Translations under genes and position numbers: made by a program
Notes under the pieces: generated by a model
What the model was told of the DNA's origin: nothing
What the model saw: the letters and a program-made list of their open reading frames with translations, nothing else
The model's database searches: none
Assembly (NCBI GenBank): GCA_915275065.1
Contig: CAJZGD010000074.1
Span: 1 to 10,553 of the forward strand
Length of the DNA: 10,553 bases
Reading direction: 5' to 3'
Source of the DNA: an uncultured Corynebacterium sp.
GTDB taxonomy: Bacteria > Actinomycetota > Actinomycetes > Mycobacteriales > Mycobacteriaceae
Shown: one piece after another, positions 5,572 through 10,553 of the stretch
How the letters are laid out: each line of letters starts with the position of its first letter
Position numbering within the stretch: position 1 is the first letter of the stretch

Positions 5572-6645
5572 ATGCGTTGGAAGCAACCACTAGCAGTTCT
5601 TGCACTGGCAGCCCTCACCGTGACCGGGTTGACCAGCTGCGCCCAACAATCGGCCAAGACCGGCACCACCGATGCAGCCGGCGGCATCACCCTCACGAAC
5701 TGCGGTGAGGAAGTCACCTACCCGTCCGCCGACAAACTCATGGTCAACGATGGCAATATCATCGCCATGGTGCTGGCCGCGGGCGGGCGCGACCACATCG
5801 AATGGGTGTCATCTCTCGAAGACGACGCCGACATTCTCAAGGCCAAATACGGCAAAGACGCTGAAGGGCTCGACGACATCGCCCCCGAAGCACCATCATT
5901 AGAAGAAATCGTGGCCAAGAAACCCGACGTCGTGGTGGCCGGCTGGAACTATGGTTTTAGCGACAGCAAAAACCTCACCCCTGACGTGCTGAAACAGCAC
6001 GGCATCGGCTCGTACATTCTCACCGAATCATGCCGCCAAGCAGGTAGTGAGAAACGCGGTGTGGTCGACCCGTGGAAGGCCGTGGAAGAAGACGTCACCA
6101 ACATGGGCAAGCTCACCGGCCACGAGGATACCGCCGCGGCCGTGGTCAAGGACCAACAGGATCGCCTGAGCGCGCTCGCCGCAGCCGAGCAACCCGAAAC
6201 CGTGCCCAACACCTTCGTGTTCGACACCGCCCGGGAAGGCATTTTCACCTCGGGCCGGTTCGGCGGACCGCAGGCCATCATTGAGGCAGCCGGTGGGAAA
6301 AACTCCACCGAATCCGTCGACGACACCTGGGTCAGTGTGAGCTGGGAATACCTGACCGAACATGCCCCAGACGTGATCGTCTTCGTTGACTATCCCGGAC
6401 AAACGTTCGAAGAAAAGGTGAAGATCCTCAAAGAGCGGGACGCTACCAAGGATCTGCCCGCGGTGAAGGAAAACCGGTTCATTAACCTGCCCTACGCCAT
6501 GTGGACATCGAGCCCGCTCAATATTGATGCGGCGGAATACGTTCGCAAGGGCTACGAAAAATTTGGTCTGGCCCCAGCATCGGACATTACCCCAGCCCTG
6601 ACCTTGCCGGATTCCCTGCAGGGGAAGGAATACTTCGTAGGCTAA
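5572..6645 (+). CDS. Substrate-binding lipoprotein of the FecCD-type ABC importer
   Basis: The 357-aa precursor has a lipoprotein signal peptide: MRWKQ, a hydrophobic core (about 7-20) and lipobox LTSC with Cys23 as the lipidation site. The mature protein resembles class III periplasmic-binding domains (BtuF/FhuD type). It opens with TNCGEEVTY, then an N-lobe ending near PDVVVAGWNYGFS (118-130), the motif TESCRQ (151-156), a helical linker, and a C-lobe with GRFGGPQAIIEAAGGKN (228-244), DTWVSVSWE and YAMWTSSPLNIDAAE (308-322). Cys44 and Cys154 could form a disulfide. It would sit on the outer face of the membrane and deliver substrate to the permease-ATPase pair. The ATG is preceded by AAGGA 8 nt upstream; 61 bp separate it from the ATPase gene. 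Tryptophan-rich blocks suggest an aromatic or macrocyclic ligand, but the actual ligand (corrinoid, haem, siderophore) is not determinable here. Confidence 0.93.
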   Translation: MRWKQPLAVLALAALTVTGLTSCAQQSAKTGTTDAAGGITLTNCGEEVTYPSADKLMVNDGNIIAMVLAAGGRDHIEWVSSLEDDADILKAKYGKDAEGLDDIAPEAPSLEEIVAKKPDVVVAGWNYGFSDSKNLTPDVLKQHGIGSYILTESCRQAGSEKRGVVDPWKAVEEDVTNMGKLTGHEDTAAAVVKDQQDRLSALAAAEQPETVPNTFVFDTAREGIFTSGRFGGPQAIIEAAGGKNSTESVDDTWVSVSWEYLTEHAPDVIVFVDYPGQTFEEKVKILKERDATKDLPAVKENRFINLPYAMWTSSPLNIDAAEYVRKGYEKFGLAPASDITPALTLPDSLQGKEYFVG

Positions 6646-7304
6646 CCACAGAGGGAGCCTATGGGGCTAGCGGGACAACCCTAAGATAATCCGCCGCGAT
6701 TTCCCCAGCGTCGTGCCACGACCACAGCCAGCACGCGGGTGACGCGGCGGATTCGTCGAAGTGCTACGGGCGACGCATGGATGTGTGCCCGAGCAGATTT
6801 TTATTCTGGCGCAGTATCAAGTACTCTTCGAAATCGGTTCACCACAACAAACGTGAAATAAGTAGTGTGATCCAAATCATGTATCACGCGCCGATCTGCC
6901 ACAAAAATGTGGGACACTCAAACATGGGACATCGGAACAGGCGACATGTCACCGCGACACGCCCCAGAAAAACCGATCCAGTGGCAACACCCCAATAAAA
7001 TTCAACCAATGCCACTTTTTTGCCAATTAGTGCCCAATTGCACTCACGGCGAAATAAGTGAACTGGGCCATTTATAACCAGTAAAACTGCACTGTAACAG
7101 ATATTCATTACGAAATTATGACCAGATATTTCCCCAATAAGGTGTGGTAAAAATTACGTAAAATTATAGTGGCAAATTTGCTGGGAACTATCCCTATTTC
7201 CCGCCAGGGGGTAAAACGCACATTTGATAAATGCTTGTTTGGTGGATTTAGGCGATAATTGCTGAAAACCTGATGTATCAATAATGAACAGAAAGGCGAA
7301 TACC
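6646..7304. other. Intergenic region between the ABC operon and the 72-aa gene
   Basis: Apart from the stem at 6688-6753 no gene is evident. At 6911-6960 four copies of GGGACAY/GCGACAY occur at spacings of 15, 15 and 13 bp, a degenerate tandem repeat. From about 7000 to 7290 the sequence becomes markedly AT-rich, unlike the genes on either side. It includes a dyad CATTT-GAT-AAATG (7221-7233) and a -10-like GATAAT (7254-7259), which could serve the 72-aa gene. A partial GlxR-like sequence, TGTGATCCAAATCATG, lies at 6866-6881. Confidence 0.4.
6688..6753 (+). terminator. Large stem behind the ABC operon, probable terminator
   Basis: AATCCGCCGCG (6688-6698) and CGCGGCGGATT (6743-6753) are perfect 11-bp complements, 42 nt behind the lipoprotein stop. 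The 44-nt loop contains another dyad, GTCGTG-C-CACGAC (6710-6722). The structure is strong but no U-tract follows, so it may act as a pause/Rho-assisted terminator or protect the 3' end of the mRNA. Confidence 0.5.
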
Positions 7305-7523
7305 ATGTACACATTAGAAAATGCTCCCCTGAATCCAGACACATTGGAATCGCTTAAGCTCATTGTTAACAGCATTCGCTTCCCCGGGGAAGAAGTCCCT
7401 CCCGAAACCATCCACGAATTCGTCCTCCTCGCACTCGGCGAAATGAGCCAAGAAGAAGTCATGGAACGCTTCAACGAACGCATGGAAACCGAACGACAAA
7501 AAGCCAGCGCCATCGCCGAATAA
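7305..7523 (+). CDS. Small protein resembling VbhA-type Fic antitoxins, without a toxin partner
   Basis: The 72-aa product (MYTLENAPLN... ending KASAIAE) is acidic and predicted all-helical. Its pattern resembles VbhA/FicA antitoxins: a first helix ending in NSIRFPG, then EEVPPETIHEFVLLALGEMSQEEVMERFNERM, like the family's xVPxE...F..L..GEIS.EE..xRF. In active inhibitors the first helix carries (S/T)xxxE(G/N), whose Glu blocks the Fic ATP site. Here the matching residues are Ser23-Ile-Arg-Phe-Pro27-Gly28, so the Glu is replaced by Pro. No Fic gene (HPFxxGNGR) follows, and the next gene is an MFS exporter. The ATG at 7305 was chosen because AAAGG stands 8 nt upstream; an ATG at 7284 lacks a site. 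The coding region is probably real. The family assignment is from pattern memory only and the function remains open. Confidence 0.6.
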   Translation: MYTLENAPLNPDTLESLKLIVNSIRFPGEEVPPETIHEFVLLALGEMSQEEVMERFNERMETERQKASAIAE

Positions 7524-7831
7524 CTTGTTTGCCAAACCCATTAGTCACACCCAATCGCTTATCGACGCCCGCCCGTGCCCCGGGTTCCTACCACCATGTG
7601 TGCAATCTAACACCACGCACCTCCACCATTTGGGGGAGGCCAATATTTCCCCTGATTGGGCGTTGTCTCCAGCCAAGCCATGCTGCAAAATACCCCCATG
7701 GCTATCCTTGCTAGCACTGGCACACTACTGCACAATCACCCACCAATACCCATAGCGTTTCACCCCCATAATCGGCTGCCATCAGTGCCTCACGTGTCCA
7801 CCACACCACCAAGCACCTGGAAAGCAGTACG
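7524..7831. other. C-rich intergenic region before the first MFS gene
   Basis: No protein or RNA gene is evident; short open frames here lack start signals. A weak hairpin CCTCC-N10-GGAGG (7620-7639) and a CCAAT/ATTGG pair (7640-7644, 7655-7659) are visible, neither followed by a U-tract. TTGCTA (7708-7713) and CACAAT (7731-7736) at 17-bp spacing could be the promoter of the MFS gene. GGAAAG (7819-7824) is its likely ribosome binding site, 7 nt before the ATG. Confidence 0.35.
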
Positions 7832-9055
7832 ATGACACCACCACCTTCCACAACCGCCTCACCCAACCCCAACGCCGCCTACCTCTACCTCGGCGCAACA
7901 TTCCTCTCGGCATTCGGCAACGCAATAGCCAACGTAATCTGGCCCTGGCTCGTTCTCCAACGCACCGGAGACCCCGCCGCCGCAGGACTCGTCACCACAT
8001 GCATCGTCCTCCCTTCTGCGGCATTCGCCCTCATCGGCGGAAACCTCATCGACAGATTCGGCCGGAAACGCATGAGCATCGTCTCGGACATCATCTCCGC
8101 CGCCTCCGTTATCGCCCTCATCACCGTTGATGCCACCACCGGGCTCACCATGGGCTGGTTCATCGCCCTAGGAATCATCGGTGCCGTCGGCGATGTGCCC
8201 GGCATGGCCGCCCGCACCGCCCTCGTCGGTGACATTTCGGAACGCTCCGGCAGAACCACCGACTGGTTAGCCGGCGCAGCACAAGGCATGAGCGGCATCA
8301 GTTTCCTCCTCGGACCAGCCTTCGCCGGATTCATGCTCTCCGTCATGAACATGACATCAATCCTGTGGATCACCGCCGGCTGCTCCGCCAGCGCCGCATT
8401 ACTTACCGCACTCATCACCCTGGGAACGCACAAACCAGGACAAGAAAGCAGCGTACCCGCACCCGAATGGGCCATATGGCGGGAAATCCTCCACATCCCA
8501 GCAATTCGATTGTTCGCCATCATTACCTTGGCGACCCAAATACTGGTATCCCCCTTCATCATGGTGCTCCTGCCGGCACATTTCGAACGCATCAATAACT
8601 CAACAGCCCTGGGATTCGCCCTCTCCAGCTATGCCATAGGCATGATCGTTGGCGGCACCGTCATCACCCAGGTCGGAACCAGCCGCCGCCGACTGATATG
8701 GGCCATAGCCATGGGATTCAACGGCCTAGCATTTATCGGCATCGCCTGGCTCAGCCTCACCCCCACAGTGATCGCCGGCATGCTCACCGCCGGAATCGCC
8801 GGCGGCATGATGCAACCAATCGTCACAGTCATCGTGACGGAAACCATTCCCGCATCGCGCCGGGGCCGGGCGTTTTCGCTGTTGACGGCGTTAGGGTCGC
8901 TGACGGGTCCGATAGGGCTAGCGGCCACAACCGTGGCATTGGGGTTGACCAGCGTGTATCAGGTCGCCATGGTGTGCGGTGTGGTCGGTGCCGTAGTGAT
9001 GGTGGGGGCGATGATCGCTGGGGTGCGAGTGCTTTACGACGTCACAGAGCATTGA
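7832..9055 (+). CDS. MFS exporter, first of a tandem pair
   Basis: The 407-aa product is a 12-helix major facilitator. Motif A, GGNLIDRFGRKR (69-80), lies in the loop between helices 2 and 3. A conserved GDVPGMAARTALVGDISERSG block (120-140) before helix 5 resembles the PARQALxPDLV block of the EntS/MFS_3-type drug and siderophore exporters. It would act in the cytoplasmic membrane as a proton-driven efflux pump; the substrate is unknown. GGAAAG 7 nt upstream supports the ATG at 7832. The next gene encodes a paralogue of equal length with strong identity, notably GNAI(A/S)NV(I/V)WPWLVL and LPAHF. Codon use is strongly biased to C- or A-ending codons up to about 8850, then switches to G/T-ending codons (TCG, TTG, GCG) for the last 65 codons, as in the neighbouring paralogue. 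Confidence 0.9.
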   Translation: MTPPPSTTASPNPNAAYLYLGATFLSAFGNAIANVIWPWLVLQRTGDPAAAGLVTTCIVLPSAAFALIGGNLIDRFGRKRMSIVSDIISAASVIALITVDATTGLTMGWFIALGIIGAVGDVPGMAARTALVGDISERSGRTTDWLAGAAQGMSGISFLLGPAFAGFMLSVMNMTSILWITAGCSASAALLTALITLGTHKPGQESSVPAPEWAIWREILHIPAIRLFAIITLATQILVSPFIMVLLPAHFERINNSTALGFALSSYAIGMIVGGTVITQVGTSRRRLIWAIAMGFNGLAFIGIAWLSLTPTVIAGMLTAGIAGGMMQPIVTVIVTETIPASRRGRAFSLLTALGSLTGPIGLAATTVALGLTSVYQVAMVCGVVGAVVMVGAMIAGVRVLYDVTEH

Positions 9056-9107
9056 CTGACCGACCATTGGTCGGTAGTATAGGGAAGTGGAAACTGACCA
9101 ACGGTCG
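9052..9107 (+). promoter_or_regulatory. Promoter of the second MFS gene with two TetR-type operators
   Basis: TTGACT (9052-9057) and TAGTAT (9075-9080) form -35 and -10 boxes at exactly 17 bp. ACCGACC-ATT-GGTCGGT (9059-9075), a perfect 7-bp-arm palindrome, fills the spacer. A second, shorter copy, GACC-AAC-GGTC (9096-9106), lies just past the expected start point. This GACC-N3-GGTC design is typical of TetR-family operators, so the second pump is probably held off by a ligand-released repressor. No tetR gene lies in the window. The -35 box overlaps the stop codon of the first MFS gene. Confidence 0.7.
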
Positions 9108-9123
9108 AAAGAAGGCGATTGTG

Positions 9124-10347
9124 ATGACCGCTCACCCTGTCACCCGACATCCCGGAGCTGCCTGGCTTTATCTCGGTTCCGGGCTATCATCAGCGCTCGG
9201 CAACGCCATCTCCAATGTGGTGTGGCCCTGGTTGGTGTTGCACCGCACCGGGGACCCCGCCGCGGCCGGCCTGGTTGCCACCTGCATTCTTCTCCCCTCC
9301 ATCATTGTGGCGGTCATGGGTGGAGACGTCATCGACCGGTACGGACGCAAACGCATCAGCGTGATTTCCGACATTATTTCCGCCGTTTCCGTGGTGTGGC
9401 TCATTGCCGTCGACACCACGGTGGGGGCCACCCTCCCATGGTTCATCGCCATCGGTATTTTTGGTGCCGTCGGCGATGTGCCCGGCATGGCCGCCCGCAC
9501 CGCCCTCGTTGGTGACATTTCGGAGCGTTCCGGTAAGAGCCTGGATTGGTTAGCCGGTGCCAACCAATCCATCATGGGGGTGTGCTATCTTGTGGGGCCG
9601 GCGCTCGCCGGCGTGCTGCTGGGCCATTTGCCGATCACCTGGATCCTCTGGTTGACCGCCGCCTGCTCTGGGATTGCTGCCCTCATGACCTGGGTTATCC
9701 GCCTCAATGCGCATACCATCCCGGCGGAGCATTCCAGCGTGCGCGGCACCGTCACGGTGTGGCGGGACGTGGTGAAGCACCCCATGCTTCGGCCCATTCT
9801 CATCGTGGAAATAGTCATCGCCATGACGGTTTTCCCCTATCTCATGGTGTTTTTGCCAGCCCACTTCACCCACACCGATAGCCCCACCACCATGGGGTTC
9901 GCCCTCTCCAGCTATGCCGTCGGCATGATCGCCGGCAGTATTGTGATCGCGGCGGTGGGGGAGCGGCTGCGCCGCAACCTACTGTGGCTGATGGCGATTG
10001 GCGCCACCGCCATAGGATTTTTGGGAATTTCCTCCCTGACCGTAACCACCATTGTGGTGGTGGGCATGTTCGCCGCCGGTTGCGGCAATGGGCTACTCCG
10101 GCCGATCGGCACCGTCGTGGTGACCGAAAACGTGCCGGAAACCATAAGGGGCCGGGTGTTTTCCCTATTCAGCGCCCTGGATTCCTTCGCCGGGCCCATC
10201 GGGCTCATGGCCACCACGGTGGCACTACAGGTCACCGACATTTACCATGTTGCCGTGGGATGCTCCCTGTGCGCGGCCGTCATGTTCCTGTGGTTGGGAA
10301 TCATGGGGTACCGCACCTTGGGGGCGTCGCAAAGCAGCCTACAGTAG
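9124..10347 (+). CDS. MFS exporter, second of a tandem pair
   Basis: The 407-aa product is a second 12-helix major facilitator, with motif A at 66-77 (GGDVIDRYGRKR) and the GDVPGMAARTALVGDISERSG block at 117-137. It aligns with the upstream pump over its whole length and has the same length, so the pair arose by duplication. The ATG at 9124 has GAAGG 8 nt upstream; a GTG directly before it (9121) is an alternative. The frame stays open far upstream inside the first MFS gene, but that part is out of frame with the real protein there. A promoter with two TetR-type palindromes precedes it, so it may be induced separately from the first pump. Its last three codons overlap the stop end of the convergent hydrolase gene. 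The substrate is unknown; a toxic compound or siderophore is plausible. Confidence 0.9.
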   Translation: MTAHPVTRHPGAAWLYLGSGLSSALGNAISNVVWPWLVLHRTGDPAAAGLVATCILLPSIIVAVMGGDVIDRYGRKRISVISDIISAVSVVWLIAVDTTVGATLPWFIAIGIFGAVGDVPGMAARTALVGDISERSGKSLDWLAGANQSIMGVCYLVGPALAGVLLGHLPITWILWLTAACSGIAALMTWVIRLNAHTIPAEHSSVRGTVTVWRDVVKHPMLRPILIVEIVIAMTVFPYLMVFLPAHFTHTDSPTTMGFALSSYAVGMIAGSIVIAAVGERLRRNLLWLMAIGATAIGFLGISSLTVTTIVVVGMFAAGCGNGLLRPIGTVVVTENVPETIRGRVFSLFSALDSFAGPIGLMATTVALQVTDIYHVAVGCSLCAAVMFLWLGIMGYRTLGASQSSLQ

Positions 10348-10553
10348 TTGCGCCACCACTTTCGACACCGCCGTACCTAACACATGGTGCTGCTCTTTGT
10401 CTAAATGCACCCCATCAACCGTGCTGCTTGTGATCACCGAATTCGCGTCGAAAAACCCGCACCCATATTCCGCCGTGATCTGCCGCAGCGCATCCGCTAA
10501 CCCCGCCGATGCGGTATCGCCCCCGGTAAACTTCGGCCCGCTCGCGCCCCGCG
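10339..10553 (-). CDS. SGNH/GDSL-family hydrolase, C-terminal part (partial)
   Basis: Read on the minus strand from 10551, the window holds 70 codons and a TAG stop (10339-10341) of a gene that begins beyond the right edge. The visible part, RGASGPKFTGGDTASAG to VAQLL, contains STVDGVHLDKEQHHVLG. Its D-x-x-H (Asp46 and His49 of the visible part) is the block V catalytic pair of SGNH/GDSL esterases, followed by the usual final helix. Such enzymes cleave ester bonds in lipids, acetylated sugars or similar substrates; the specific substrate cannot be seen. The serine block lies outside the window. The end overlaps the MFS stop region by 9 bp in convergent orientation, so no terminator separates them. 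Confidence 0.8.
   Translation of the reverse strand, partial: RGASGPKFTGGDTASAGLADALRQITAEYGCGFFDANSVITSSTVDGVHLDKEQHHVLGTAVSKVVAQLL

Noticed and set aside
3690..6645. Assignment as coenzyme F420-0 or haem (HmuTUV) importer
   Set aside because: No F420 genes are nearby and corynebacteria are not known to me to use F420; gene order and binding-protein motifs do not match HmuTUV.
6777..6998. 73-codon open frame over the 15-bp repeats
   Set aside because: No start signal, and the His/Arg-rich translation simply follows the DNA repeat.
8698..9123. Long N-terminal extension of the second MFS protein
   Set aside because: The upstream part is out of frame with the first MFS gene, is rich in His and Arg, and has no helices; promoter and ribosome binding site both place the start at 9124.
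1..10553. CRISPR array, tRNA or rRNA genes
   Set aside because: No regularly spaced identical repeats of suitable length and no tRNA T-loop or rRNA signature were seen on either strand.

Overview
The window looks like chromosome from an actinobacterium, most likely Corynebacterium or a close relative. This is inferred from moderately high GC, the gene families, and a perfect TGTGA-N6-TCACA (GlxR/CRP-type) operator. I could run no database search, so identifications rest on motifs, gene length and context.

Left part (1-1480): the last codons of gatA (+) face a complete rtcB RNA ligase gene (-). A terminator hairpin for rtcB lies between them.

Middle part (1481-3137): about 1.65 kb has no convincing protein gene, which is unusual for such a genome. 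It holds a dyad in the rtcB leader, a 292-bp MITE-like element (13-bp perfect inverted ends, GAAAAA on both sides), and a well-formed cobalamin riboswitch with its own promoter-like hexamers. Some 420 nt of hairpin-rich sequence follow the riboswitch, and a perfect 18-bp inverted repeat closes the stretch. The riboswitch has no recognisable gene directly behind it. A small membrane-protein gene on the opposite strand (3138-3461) separates it from the transporter operon.

Transporter operon (3640-6753): permease, ATPase and substrate-binding lipoprotein of the FecCD/BtuCDF class, in that order. A GlxR-type operator overlaps the promoter region, a second dyad covers the GTG start codon, and a large stem lies behind the operon. 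Substrates of this class include cobalamin, haem and ferric siderophores. The nearby riboswitch favours a corrinoid but does not prove it.

Right part (6754-10553): an AT-rich intergenic stretch with a degenerate 15-bp tandem repeat precedes a 72-aa gene resembling VbhA-type Fic antitoxins, with no Fic toxin beside it. Two tandem MFS exporters follow, each 407 aa and clearly paralogous. The junction between them carries two TetR-style palindromes, one exactly filling a 17-bp -35/-10 spacer. The window ends in the 3' part of an SGNH/GDSL hydrolase gene on the minus strand, whose stop codon overlaps the end of the second MFS gene.
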